From Dugong dugon (Eukaryota; Chordata; Mammalia; Sirenia; Dugongidae), in the NCBI GenBank assembly GCA_030035585.1, contig CM057475.1, forward strand, positions 5,713,501 through 5,777,500: a stretch of DNA of 64,000 bases. The letters are read 5' to 3'. Numbering within the stretch: the stretch's first letter is position 1; each line of letters starts with the position of its first letter. A program made the position numbers and the translations under genes. The notes beneath the pieces are model-generated. The model was not told the origin of the DNA. It worked only from the letters and a program-made list of their open reading frames with translations, and ran no database searches. Shown here one piece after another: positions 36,790 through 49,172 of this stretch.

Positions 36790-39700
36790 CTAGGCTAGTA
36801 ATACGTTACTCTTTGGAAGCCACAGCTTTTTAAATAAACACAGTCTATGAATGCATCCTGTACTTTATAGCATGCAGTGTATACTTCAAATCAAACACAC
36901 AAAATAAGTTCTTTATTGCAACTTAGAAATTGTGCATCCTTTTGCCCTTGCTATGGTTGTGAAAATATTAACTACATGTTGTCATATCAACTGTTGTCCT
37001 GTGACTTGTCAGAGAATGGCTTTTACAGCCTCTTTCCCATAAATGAGGGTATGTAAATCTGTCAGTAATGAACTTGTGTTCTTGTCTATATGCTACTTAA
37101 TTTTAAAAAGTAAATAGAGGTCATATTGAGTTTTGAAGTATATAAATTAAGTGGAGCAAATTATTATGCCTAAGTCATCTTTTCCTTCAGAGTTCTTTAT
37201 ATTTAGTTTTTAAATTTTAAAAATTGGTACAATGTAATTCATTGTTCCAGAAATTGAGTCATGTACTCTGTACCTCTGAATAACTAAAATAACACTTTTT
37301 GAACTCATGTGACCATGAAAACTTTAAAAAGTATAACATATTGGCAAAACATCAGTAGAAACTCAGGAAAAAACAACATAACCTTGTATAAAAAGAGATT
37401 ACCATAAAGGTCATCTCACATATATAAATCAGTGACTAGAAGAAATTGTTTTAGCTTTGATTCGTATCTCTTTATGTGACTACAAGTTAAAATGTAATAC
37501 ATTGAAATTATTAGGCAAAGATTGTAGAAATCAGCTGTCATTAAATAGCATAAAGCACAGTTGTATGTTTATATATCACTTGAGCATCACTCAGTTGCTC
37601 AAGCATAAGCAGTGTCTTGTGGGCTTCCTGGCTTTCTGGAGCATGGTATACTAAGGGAATTTTATCTCATGGCGATAATAATAACTATCAAATGTACTTT
37701 TTTTTTATAGTAAAAATTTTATAACAAGAGTATTATTAGAAATTTTTTTTTCTCTTCATTTCTCTTTTCATTTTTCCCCTGTCAGAATCTCTGTAAACAG
37801 TTCATGGAACATTAGTGTTCTTTAGAACAGTTTGGGAAAGGCTGACATAAGGCAACAAGTTGTTGTAAGCCCTGTTTCAAATCACAGAACAAGTTTCTTT
37901 AACCAATAATCAATAAGGATTTTGGCCTTCCGGGGTAGCTTTTTTTTTTTAAATGGTAATGCAAAAGTAAGTTTCTGAATATGTGTAAAAACATTGCTCT
38001 TTGGCTTCTGATTTGGAATTCTTCATAGCTAATCTATTTTCTGGGTCTTTCTTCAAAGCTTAAAAATTTTCAAGTGTCCTTGTTATATTTGTCATAAAGC
38101 TCCTGTAGCAAACTCCTAATCGAATGAAAGCAGACTTGAATGTCTCATAAGACTACAGCTAATGTCTTTACGTCTCTAGCTTTCAAACCTATGATTTGGG
38201 AGTTTAGTGGAAATTTAACCTTTTTGGACTTCTTCCCTTGGTGACTCACAGTCTCTGGAATTAATAAGGTCTGCATTACTTTACAGCTCAATTTAATTCA
38301 CGAGAACTGTAGGAGCCAAAAGGAGCTAATCAGAGTCACTAAAATATTAAAACAGATTAAATGTGAGTTTTAGATTTGTATGAAATACGTGGAATTTCCC
38401 CCCTCTGATTGAGTTAGTGTGTGCTTTTGGATTGGGGCATATTTTGATGTTCTTATATTTGTGATTTCTTTTAAATAGTGCTATATCTCATAGAACTAAT
38501 TGCATCAGTTGGAAGTAGACGCCTTGCTATATAAACTTGCTGAGTTATTATGGAGGATCAGTCCTACTTGAGCCTTCCATGCACGATATCACTAATGAAA
38601 TTAGAGTGGTTATTTTGGGTTGTCTGATGTTTGCGAAACACCGTGAAGGTGGAAGAGGCTGGAAGCTTTATATGCCCACAAGTGAAAATCCATTCAGTAG
38701 AATTCCTCATGTATTCTAATAATGAAATTCAACTAGTGCATTAAAGTCTTGTAACTCCAACCTTTCATTTATTCATTAGATTCAAATAGCAGTGGGAACC
38801 ATTCCTTTTCACTGTTGCTGTGGCATTGATTTTATTACCCAGAAATCTAGGCTGTTACAGTAGTGATAATAATTCCTTATTTTAATCTTTGCCATGATTT
38901 GTCTCTGTCATCTAACTCTGGTTTGTTTGTTTTTAATTTTATTTACAGAATTTGACATGATGCTAAATTAATTTACATTTACTCTTTTTATATTCCTACT
39001 TATGAAAAATAAACTCTGTATTCCTTTTGAATAAGCTTCTAACACTTTTATCTATGTATAAGATCTCATATTTAACACTGTAAGGGCTACTGTGGTATAC
39101 ATTATCTGAAGATAAACGCAATAAGTAAATGAAAACAGAATGTCAGATCTGTTTTACAAATTTATATACTGTTTCTACAGTAGCCTGTATAAACAAGCAG
39201 TAAACTCAGTTGAAAAGATTAAATAGCCCCATTATCCTCTTGATGCAGGGACTACACCATTAGCACCATGGTGGCTGCAGGGTAGCTGCATCTAGTGAGG
39301 ACTGAGCCACTTGTCTGTCTTCGCTATTTTAGTGCTGGTACTAGTAGTGAAAAGTACTCACCCATGATTTATCGCCCTAGTAATGACGGATAATGATTAG
39401 CTGCGTGAGACAGTAAGATTTATACCAGCTGAGCCATTGTTCTTTATAAAGAAGTTTTTAGTAAGCTGAGTGGCATAGTATCTTGTTGCCTGAGATGCTC
39501 TTTGATTACATGAAAAGCACCCTAAAAACATTTTCTGCAGCAGAAAATGTGCAGATATAGAACATACGCGTCATTGCAGAAAGTTCTGTCGGATAGCACT
39601 GGAATAGGTAATCTTTGATGTTCTTTTTGTGTCTGACATCTTTCTGCCTAGAAGCTACAGGTCAGAGATCTCCTGACAGGAAGCATCAGATAATTCTTAT

Positions 39701-40790
39701 CCTTTTTTTTTTTTATAATCATACTTTGATTTTTTCCTAGATTGGATATTACCTGAGAAAAGTGGGTCGCTGAGTAGAATTTGGTCAATTTTTTAGAAAG
39801 AATTTTTTATTACAACAACATTTGTTTTAACTAGTAATTCATTTCTATTTTTATTTTTCTTCAAAGAATCTGCCACCAGGGGGTGCCCTCAAACTTTTGG
39901 GAAAATTGTTTGAGTCTTAATAAGAGTAAAGTTCAGACTATAATATTATTATTAATTTATACTGGATAGTTAAAGAGTTAAACATTAAGTACTATAACAT
40001 GTATGTATGCACATTACTTGATTTGTATGGCAAATTCTTTTCCTGGTTGTGTGAGTGTGAGACTATTGTTGAACTATCTTGAAAATCACTTAGAAAAATG
40101 AGGAATTTTGAAGCATTTCTTATACTTTAGTGCCCTTCTTATTAAATTTAGAAGTGTAAACTAATAATCTAACAAAAGAGAAGTTGTTGCTCACTTACAT
40201 TTCTTGGACAGGTTAAATCATTTTGCTTCTAGGACATTACCATTAACCATTTTTCTGAAATCTTGTCATGCTGAGTTTGTTTGCTTGTCTATAAAAGATG
40301 GATAATAGTGTGACTCTATGGTATTGAAAGTATCTGTTGGCTTGTATATAATAGCATTGTGGTTTGGTGGTGTTTGCAGACGTGATTGATGGATATGGCC
40401 ATGTAGTCATGCAGTAATAGAAGTGAGAGATGGGAAAGACCTATCAGAGTGTCTTGGGCCAGTGTGGGATTATTCCCTAAAGAATAATCATTTACCTTAG
40501 CAGTATTGAGAAGTAAATTATTCTTCACAGACAGAGAACAATGAGGGTATATTATAATGTTTTCTCCTTTCTAAGGTAAGATACTCTGTGCATTTTATTA
40601 TTAGAATGAAAAAGACAGTGATTCTACAGTAAATACTGTATAGAGAAGAGCTTCCTTCATGTTTCATAAATCTATACAATTCTGTTTTTCATGCTTAATC
40701 TAATGAAACTTGTAGGAAATAATGTGACTAGTTTTGATTACAAGCATATTTTGTTTCAAAAACTGGGTAAAGGTGTCCCTCCTAAACTGG
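36790..40790. other. Repeat-poor intronic interval
   Basis: About 4 kb in which I recognise no SINE, L1, RTE or LTR, in an intron otherwise packed with them. It is AT-rich with no open frame I can connect to a known protein. A CTCF-like motif lies at 39873-39886. It may hold conserved non-coding sequence, but it may also hold old repeats I do not recognise. Confidence 0.45.
39873..39886 (+). promoter_or_regulatory. CTCF-like motif
   Basis: CCACCAGGGGGTGC is close to the CTCF consensus CCASYAGRKGGCRS, differing by T for C in the GGC core. It is outside recognisable repeats. Pattern match only. Confidence 0.3.
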
Positions 40791-40802
40791 TTTTATTCCC
40801 AG

Positions 40803-40977
40803 ATGATTGTTGTTAGTTGCCATGTGTGCAGAGTAGAGCTGCTCCGTAGAGTTTTCAAGGCTGTGATGTTTCAGAAGCAGATTGCCAAGCCTGTCTTCTC
40901 AGGCGCCTCTGGGTGGGTTCAAACCAATTTTTTGGCTAGTAGTCAAGCCCTTAACCGTTTGCACCACCAGGGACTCC
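40803..40977 (-). repeat. AfroSINE, antisense, internally shortened
   Basis: 'tgttgttagttgccatgtgt' jumps directly past the usual 'gactcatggcgacc' tail box, then proceeds normally to 'caccaccagggactcc'. A small internal deletion in the LINE-derived tail explains this. Confidence 0.88.
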
Positions 40978-42474
40978 TTATAGTTGTTAATTGGTTGGAA
41001 TTGGGAGCACATGACGGTGAAATTTCCACACCCATCCACAAAAGCCTACAGATTTTAAACCACCACTAGCTTGTTTTCTAAGGTGAAAAACTAGTACAGA
41101 TTTCTGTCTTTAGAAACGGAATAGTGATTGGGAGAAATAGGAAACGGGGTTTTGGTCAAGACTGGCAGAAGGGCCCTTTCTCTTTTCATTCCTTCCTCCC
41201 TTTTCCTGCACTGGCCAATAAGATCTTGGCTCTAGAAGTGGAGATTACAAATAAAATGAAATTTCATCACTTAGCATTCTTTTTCCTGCTAGCAACTAGT
41301 GATGGGGAGGAATTGGAAGTCTCTGTAGAAATCTGACTTATCCCACGTAAAACTGTTGTCAAATTATCATAATGACAAATGCATATTACTTCTAGTATGT
41401 TACAGGACTGTGTATCTCTTTTATCATTCTTAGAACAAATCATTTCAAATGCTTTTAATGAGCTGTGATTTTTATAACTGTTTTCATAGCACTTTGAAAA
41501 TTCATAAGGAAGCTGTTAATAGCTGTTTGAAGAATAAAACAAAGCCAAGAGAAAGCAGAGAGAGTGGTGGGCTCACTGCTCAGTGTGGTCCTTTTCCATG
41601 TGTCACCACTGCTGACCCCTGCTAACTACTTACTCAGCCTTTCACATCACCTTGTCTTCTGCCACCAAATTAACTCTGTTCCTCTTTCGATGTCATGAGA
41701 TGGCAATTTTGGACAGTCTTGTGTAGGTCCATGAATTAGCTGCTAATTTGTCAAGTACGCCTGCTTAAATGTGAAAGTTTAGACTGACCATTTCCAGAAG
41801 ACCAATTGGACTTCAATAAAATTTGACTATTAAAATTTGGAGAACATTTTTATTGAGGCCTTAATAGTCATGGATGATACACATGAGAGATCACCCTGTG
41901 GTTGGCCTGTCAGACTTGCATGAGCCTTCAGAAATCAAGGGGAATGAGTAAGTTTGTTTTCTTGTAAGTTGTCACATTGTTCTCTTCAAAGTGTCAGCCT
42001 GAGTCATGCACAGATAAATATTAGAAACACTCACCTTCTCCAGTTGTTGTTATTGTTTTTTTTATCCTTACATAATTTAGTGCTAGAATTTTTCTTTTTC
42101 CTCTAAGGATTAATTTTTGTTGTAGTTGTTGAAAACATACCTGAAGAATAGGTGGATTTGGAAGATCTTAATAATTCTGACTTATGTTTTTTCTTTTAAT
42201 TTTTGAAACATGAACCTGTCTTTTGGGCTTGGGAAACCCTAGAGGTAGGTCCAGTAAGCTTTAGGCATATTATAAAAAGCTCAGCCCATATTCAATTTAA
42301 TTTACTTTTTTAAAAACTGTAGGATTTTTGCTAAGCCACAGAGATTAGGGTAGGCAGTGGAGAAGAGGAGGATGAGCCTTATAAAATCAGCTAACCGGGG
42401 AAAAAAGTGTCAGTTAATCAACAAGTATTTTTACTGAGACTGTTATATATGAGTATCACTGTTGTAGGCATGGA

Positions 42475-42639
42475 GCCTGGTGGCACAGTGACAGAGCTTG
42501 GCCGCTGTCTAAAAGGCCAGCAGTTCAAATCCACCAGCTGCTCTCTGGAAACCCTATGGGGCAGGTCTGCTCTGCCCTATAGAGTTGTTATGAATCAGAA
42601 TCCACTTGATGGTAACGGGTTTGGTTTTGTTTTGTTCTC
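42475..42639 (+). repeat. AfroSINE, sense, with TSD
   Basis: Short form, 'gcctggtggcacagtgacag' to 'cacttgatggtaacgggttt'. GGCATGGA occurs at 42467-42474 and 42640-42647. Confidence 0.93.
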
Positions 42640-42779
42640 GGCATGGAAAATCAAGAATAAATTTTGTCTTAAAAGAACTTCTAGTAAGGGCTAAAAGGGA
42701 TGTCCATACATAACTGCAACATAAAGCAGGAAGTCTTAAGTGTCTTATTAAAAAAATACAGATAAATTAGAAGCGGGAG

Positions 42780-43270
42780 GAAATTTGGGTAAGTTTTGGA
42801 GAAAAATGTTGTTTGAGCAAGACATTAAAAGGTTAGGTAAATTTTAGAGATGAGAAGGAAAGCGAGAACTAAATGTACCTGTGGAAGTACAAGTAGGTGC
42901 TAGAGAAGAGTGAATTGCCGAGTCGCGTATTATGTAAGGTGCACAGAAGGTAGTGTATATACGTTAAATAAGACTAGACAAACATCTGGGCCAGATAACT
43001 TGACTGTTAGTTCAAGGTGTTTGTACTGTATTAAAAGGCAGTGAAAAGCCCTTGAAAGCTCTCCAGTGGAGCAGGGATGCACCAGGGTGTGCTTGGACAG
43101 GAATTGAACGTGGGCTAGCAGCAGGGCAGCAGTTAGGTCATTGTCCTAGTCTAGGTGAGACTGAATGAGGGATTGAGTCAGGGTAGCTTAGTGGTAATTA
43201 AGAGGAGGTAATAAATACGTGAGGCCCTGCTGGATTGGTCAGTAGAACTTGGCAGTTAATTGAACGTGGG
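42780..43270 (+). repeat. L2-type LINE 3' remnant
   Basis: 'gagcaagacattaaaagg', 'ttgtactgtattaaaaggca', 'aggaattgaacgtgggc' and 'gaactggcagtt'-like wording follows the L2-like pattern. Low certainty. Confidence 0.4.
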
Positions 43271-43329
43271 GGTGATGAAAGAAGGAGAAGGCTCCCTAAA
43301 GGTTGTGAGTTAATTGGCCCATTAGATAA

Positions 43330-43560
43330 TAATACTTTGCTTTTGTGTATGAGGCTTTAGAATTCTTAAAACACTGTTACATCTGAGCCATCACAACCCC
43401 GTAAGTTAGTTATAGTAGACTTACCCTTGTTTATGGATTAGGAAATAAAGAATTTAGGGATTTTTCTATGTTAATACAGAGAGTAAATGCAGATCTGGGC
43501 CTGTAACTGTGAACTTCCGGATTTTTTGCCCAGTGCTCACTACCCTAAAGCACCCTTCCT
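43330..43560 (+). repeat. MIR remnant
   Basis: MIR order: 'gagccatcacaaccccgtaa', 'ttatggattaggaaataaag', 'gtaaatgcagatctgggcc'. Confidence 0.6.
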
Positions 43561-43719
43561 TGAAAATCTGGGAAGAAAAGCCCTAGCATCTAGCCCCAAA
43601 GTGTACCACTAATATTCTGAACGTGGGAATTTTTTTTAGTGTCTTTGAGATTCTTCAGATGCCCTTATCCTTTCCATCTCACTTCCAGGATTAAAAAAAA
43701 AAAAAATTTTTTTTTCCAA

Positions 43720-43975
43720 CAACTCTTCATTCGGCAAATAATGAGTAGTAATTACTATGCTTGGTACTTGGGATATAAGATGTAAAAAACGGCATCCTTG
43801 CTTTTGCAGTGTTTACAGATTAGAGGAGAGGAGAAAAAATATGTAAATAAATAATTATAATAAGCTATAATAAGTGCATGTGGCTACACAGTCACAGAGG
43901 AAGGAGCAATTAGGCAAGTCAGGGAAGGCTTCGTAGGGAGATATCAACTGAGTCTTAAAGCATAATTAGCAGTTT
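43720..43975 (+). repeat. L2-type LINE 3' remnant
   Basis: 'ttggtacttgggatataaga', 'gtgtttacagattagagg' and 'gtcagggaaggcttcgtagg' follow the L2-like 3' pattern. Confidence 0.5.
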
Positions 43976-44024
43976 AACTATAGTAAAGTGTTAAACAAGG
44001 CAGAGGGTAAAATATGCATCACTA

Positions 44025-44180
44025 TCATAATAGTAGCTACTATTTGTTGAAAAGCTTCTTTACCCTTCTAATTCTAACCACATTCCTGCAAGATAGATAT
44101 TTCCATTATATGGGTGACAGAATAGGTTCAAAGAGGCTGTGATTTGACCACAGTGATAAAGTCAGTATGATTATATTAAG
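44025..44180 (+). repeat. MIR remnant
   Basis: 'accacattcctgcaagatag', 'gggtgacagaataggttca' and 'gaggctgtgatttgaccac' match a MIR core. Confidence 0.6.
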
Positions 44181-44198
44181 GAGCTGCAGGTAGTTCGG

Positions 44199-44389
44199 AG
44201 CCCTGGTGGCGTAGTGGTTAAGAACTACGGTGAGCTATGGCTACTAACCAAAAAGGTTGGCAGTTTGAATCCACCGGGCGCTCCTTGGAAACCCCATGAG
44301 GCTGTTGTACTCTGTCCAATAAGGTCGCTGTGAGTCGGAATCGACTCCATGGCAACAGGTTTGAGGTTTTTTGTTTTTTTTCTTTGTGC
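44199..44389 (+). repeat. AfroSINE, sense, with TSD
   Basis: 'agccctggtggcgtagtggt' to 'cgactccatggcaacaggtt' and a T-rich end. GTAGTTCGG (44190-44198) and GTAGTTCAG (44390-44398) flank it. Confidence 0.95.
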
Positions 44390-44479
44390 GTAGTTCAGTC
44401 TCCTAGAGTATAGCACACAAGTGACAGAATGGCTAAAGATAAAACTGGCAAAGGATCAGTGCTTTGGAAATGCATATGT

Positions 44480-44533
44480 AATGTTCGTCGTGAGTCAGAA
44501 TTGACTTGGATGGCAACTAACAACAACAACAAC
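44480..44533 (+). repeat. RTE/AfroSINE tail fragment with (CAA)n
   Basis: Only the shared 3' tail is present ('gtcgtgagtcagaattgact'), ending in (AACAAC)n, which resembles a short-repeat LINE tail. Confidence 0.65.
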
Positions 44534-45373
44534 TTATCCTAGATACTAAAAATAAAGATAATAAAACTGAATAATGATTTCATGACAGATAGTAGAGAAT
44601 ATTTTAACACATGAGAGATAAAGAATGAATAGTTCAATAACATATGCCAAGTTAAAAAGGTTACCATCCAGATCCTTTTACTGATAAAATTCTGTCAAAT
44701 ATTTAAGAAAGATATAACACCAGGTTTACTCAAACTTTTTCATGAAGTAAAGGAGGGAGCAGTTTGCAAGTCATTTTATGAAGCCAGTATGCACCTGATG
44801 CTAGTATCTGACAAAGACTTTACAAAATATTAGCAAACTGAATCCAGCAATATGCAAAAAAGTGTCACTACTAAGTAAGGCTTATCCCAGAAATGCAAGG
44901 TTGGTTTTATATTTGAAAATCAATAATGTAATTTACCATATTAACATAATAAAGGAGAAAAACCATAGTATTATTTCAGTAGTTGTAGAATAAGCATTTG
45001 AGAAAATTTAGCACCCATTCACAATAAAGAGCTGTAAGCACACTAGGACTAGAATGTCAATCTGATAAAGAGCATCAATGAAAAACCTACAGCTACAATC
45101 GTACTTCATGGGGAAATGTTGAATATTTTTCTCAATGATTAGGGGAAAAGCAAGGATGCCCACGTTCATTCTTTCCAGCACTATACTAGAAATCCTAGCC
45201 AATGCAATAAAGCAAGAAAGACAAAACATACAAAGATCAGAAAGGAAGAAGTAAAACTGTTTCGATTTGCAGTTGACATGATTGTTTTAGAAAAACTTAA
45301 GGAATCTGGAAGACAACTACTAGAACTAATAAGTGGGCATAAGGTCAGTATATAAAAATGCACTGTATTATAA

Positions 45374-46250
45374 GTGTCAGCTTTGGTGAAGGGAAATACA
45401 AGTGCACAATACAGGGGAAGTCAGCAGAACTTGACCAAGGCAAGGTCATAGAAGCCTCACAGAAGGACTGAGTTACTGGGGCTGAGGGCTGGGGACCATG
45501 GTCATGGGATCTAGGTCAGTTGGCATAACAAAGCTCATAAAGAAAATGTTCTACATCCAACTTCGGTGAGTAGCGTCTGGAATCTTAAAAGCTTGTGAAT
45601 GGCCATCTGAGTTATATCTACTGGTCCCATCCTGTCCAGAGCAAAGGAGAGTGAAGAAAACCAAAGACACAAGGGAAATAATAGTCCAAAGGACTAATGG
45701 ACCACATATACCACAGCCTCCACCAGTCTGAGCCCAGAAGAACTAGATGGTCCCCAGCTACCACCACCAACAGCTCTGACAGGGATCACAATAGAGGGTC
45801 TCGGACAGAGTGGGAGAAAATTGTAGAACAAAATTCAGATTCACATAAAAAAGACCAGGCTTACTGGTCTGACAGAGACTGGAAGAACACCTGAGACTAT
45901 GGCCCCTGGACACCCTTTTAATTCAGAACTGAAGCCACTCCCGAAGTTCACCCTTTAGCCAAAGATTAGACAGGTCTGTAAAACAAAGAATAACACACAC
46001 AAGGACTGTGCTTCTTCGTTCAGTCATGTATACAAGACCAAAGGGGAACACCTGCCCAAAAGCAATGACAAGAAGGCAGGAAGGGACAGGAAAAATGAAC
46101 AGATGGAAACAGGGAATTGGGGTGTGGAAGGGGAGAGGGGATTGCAACCAATTCCACAAAATAATTTGTCTATCAGTTGTTGAATGAGAAACTAATTTGC
46201 TCTGCAAAGTTTCACCTAAAGCAGAATTTAAAAAAAAAAAAAAAAAAGCC
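45374..46250 (+). mobile_element. L1 3'UTR insertion, sense
   Basis: A 5'-truncated young L1 of the 3'UTR type ('ggaagtcagcagaacttgac', 'agcttgtgaatggccatctg', 'cctgagactatggcccctgg'), ending 'cacctaaagcagaattt' and about 20 A. It interrupts the old L1 ORF2. Confidence 0.88.
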
Positions 46251-46642
46251 CTGAATTTTTGTATACTCTCAGTAAACAGAAAAAGAAATTAAAAAAATAA
46301 TTTCATTTAAAATAGCAGCAAGAAACATAAAATAGAAAAAAAAAATTGACAAGACTTATACCCTGAACACTATAAAACATTACTGAGACAAAGAAAACCC
46401 AAATAAATAGAGATATTCCTAGCTTATAGACTGGATGACTCCATGTTGTTGAGATGTCAGTTCTCCCCATATGCAATCCCAAGCATACTTTTGTAGAAAA
46501 TGCAAAGCTGATTCTAAGATTTGTATGTAAATGCAGAGGAACTAGAATATATAAAGCAATCCTAACAAAAGAACAAAGTTGGCAGACTTACACTAACTGC
46601 TTTGGACACTTACAATAAAGCTACAGTTACCAAGACAATGTG

Positions 46643-47941
46643 TGTAGTGAATTAAATAGTGACCCCCAAAAATTCGTGTCCACCTGGAATCTCAGAATGT
46701 GACCTTGTTTGCAAATAGGGTCTTTGCAGATGTGATTAGTTAAGAGGAGGTCATTCTGAATTAGAGTGGACCCTAAATCCAAAGACTGGTGTTCTTATAA
46801 GAAAAGGAGAGAGCACAGAGACGCAGAGGAAGTAGGGCCTTTGGTGACAGAGGCAGAGATTGGAGTAATTTATCTATAAAGCAAGGAACCCCAAGGATTG
46901 CCGTGAGCCACCGTAAGCTAGGAGGAGGCAAAGAAGGATTCTTTCCTAGAACCTTCAGAAGGACCGTGGCACTGATGACACCTTGATTTTAGATTTCTAG
47001 TCTTCAGAACTGTTGTTTTTAGGTGCCATCGAATTAGCTCTGACTCATAGGGACTTTATGCATAACAGAACGAAACATTGCCCCGTCCTGTACTGTCCTC
47101 ATAATCATTGCTATCTTTGAGCCCATTGTTGGAGCTACTGTGTTAATCCACCTCATTGAGAATCTTCCTCTTTTCTGCTGACCCTCTACTTTATGAAGCA
47201 TGATGTCCTTCTCTAGTGATTGGTCTTTCCTGATGATGTATTCAAAGTAAATGAGAAGAAGTCTTGCCATCCTTGCTTTTAAGGAGCATTCTGGCTGTAC
47301 TTCCTCCAGGACAGGACAGATTTGTTCATTCTTCTGGCAGTTCACGGTATATTCCGTATTCTTTGCAAACACCTCGAATGTGTCAATTTGTCTTTGATCT
47401 TCCTTTTTTATTGTCCAGCTTTTGTGTGCATATGAGGCAATGGAAAAGACCCTGCTTGGCCCAGGTGCACCTTAGTTATCAAAGTGATGTCTTTGCTTTT
47501 TAACACTTGAAAGAGGTGTTTTGCTGTAGATTAGCCCAATGTAATACATCATTTGATTTCTTGACTGCTGCTTCCATGGGCATTGATCCAAGAAGAATGA
47601 AATCCTTGTCAACTTCAGTTTCTTCGCCATTTATCATGATGTTGTTTGTTGGTCCAGTTGTAAGGATTTTTGTTTTCCTTATGTTCGGATGTAATCCATA
47701 CTGAAGGCTGTGTTCTTTTTACCTTCATCAGTAAGTGCTTCAAGTTGTCTTTATTTTTTGGCAAGCAAGTTGTATCATCTGAATATCTCAGGTTGTTAAT
47801 GAGTTTTCCTCCAATCCTGATGTCGCGTTCTTTGTATAGCCCATCTTCTCGGTTATATGAACTGAGAGAGAATAAATTTTTGTTGTTTTCGGGCACTTAG
47901 TTTTTGGTACTCTGTTGTGGCAGGCCTAGGAAATGAATACA
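46643..47941 (+). mobile_element. MaLR-type LTR element interrupted by RTE
   Basis: LTR halves at 46643-47012 and 47859-47941: TG start with 'gaattaaatagtgacccccaa', 'agggtctttgcagatgtgat', 'ttctagtcttcagaactg', then 'gagagagaataaatttttgt' and a CA end. ATGTG before and GTGTG after it are the likely 5-bp target duplication. It lies inside the old L1. Confidence 0.75.
47013..47858 (-). mobile_element. RTE LINE 3' part, antisense, inside the LTR
   Basis: Complement of the RTE C-terminal half, from the tail ('ggtgccatcgaattagctc') through 'ttgccatccttgcttttaag' to 'cctccaatcctgatgtcgcg' near the YADD region. GAACTG at 47007-47012 and 47859-47864 flanks it. The minus-strand frame at 47615-47858 reads IGGKLINNLRYSDDTTCL, a degraded YADD region. 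Confidence 0.85.
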
Positions 47942-48439
47942 GTGTGGTACTAGCTTAAGAATCCAATTGATCAAAAAAAAAAAAAAATTGATTAATGTAA
48001 CAAAGTAGAAACCCCAGAAATAGATCCATGCTTTTACAGTCATTTGGTTTTCAGCAAAGGTGCTAAAGCAATCCAGTGGGGAATGAATGGTGCTGAAGAA
48101 ACTGGATACCCCCATGGGGAAAAGATTGAACTTCAACCCTCCCCACATAGTGTATACTGAAAATAATTCCAAGTATAAAAGCTAAAACTATATAAAGCTT
48201 CTACAAGAAAACAGGAAATTCCACAGCTTCTAGAATAAAACATCTTAGGGGTAGGCAGAGAATTTCTTAGGACACAGAGAGCATTAACCATAGAGGAAAA
48301 AACTAGTAAAAAACTTGTCATCAAAAGATGTTAATAAAATGAATAGGTTAGCCAAAGATGGAGAGAGGATTTTTGCAAAATGTTTATTTGACTAAGGACT
48401 TATATCTAGAAAGAAATATTAGTACACAGGCACTAGAGA

Positions 48440-48870
48440 GAGCTGCCATTGAGACAGCTCTGACTCATGGTGACCTTGTGTACAACAGAACTAAGTGTTG
48501 CTCAGTCTTGTGTCATCCTGATGATCACCTGCATGTCCCAGTCCATCATTGCAGCTCTTGTGCTAATCCATCTCACCAAGGGTCTCCATGCCCTCTTTGA
48601 CCCTCTGCTTCACCAAATATTTCATCCTCCACTAGTGATTGATCCCTCTTGCTGACATGTCCAAAGCAAGCGAGTCAGACCATATTCTTTTGTAATCCAT
48701 AGGGTTTTCATCAGCTAAGTAGATCTCCAGGCATTTCTTCTTAGTCTGGAAGCTTCAATGAAACCTGTTCACCATAGGTGACCCTTCTAGTGTTTGAAAT
48801 ACTGGTGGCATAGCTTTCAGCCTCACAGCAACATGCAAGCCACAACAGTAAGACAAACTGACAGATGGGT
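48440..48870 (-). mobile_element. Internally deleted RTE copy, antisense
   Basis: The left two thirds (48440-48680) is the complement of the RTE 3' end. The right part (48695-48870: 'cttagtctggaagcttcaat', 'ggtggcatagctttcagcc', 'agtaagacaaactgacag') is the complement of the RTE 5' region seen at 5287-5440. So 5' and 3' ends are joined without the enzyme region. Confidence 0.65.
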
Positions 48871-49172
48871 GGTGAGCACTAGAAAGGCTAAAATTAAAAA
48901 TACCACATGTAGGCAGAGATGTGGAGCAACTGGAACTCGCGTACATTGTTTTGGGGAGTGTTAAATGGTACTACCACTTTGGAAAAAGGTCTGGCAGTTC
49001 TTTAGAAAACTAAATATATACCTACCCTTTTACCCATAAATTCCATTCCTATCTGTTTCACCTACCCAAAAGAAATGAAAATATGTGTACACAAGAAGAC
49101 TTATACAATACTGTTCAGGGCAGCTTCACTCATAATAGCCAAGACCTGGAAACACTTTAGTGATACAGTATA

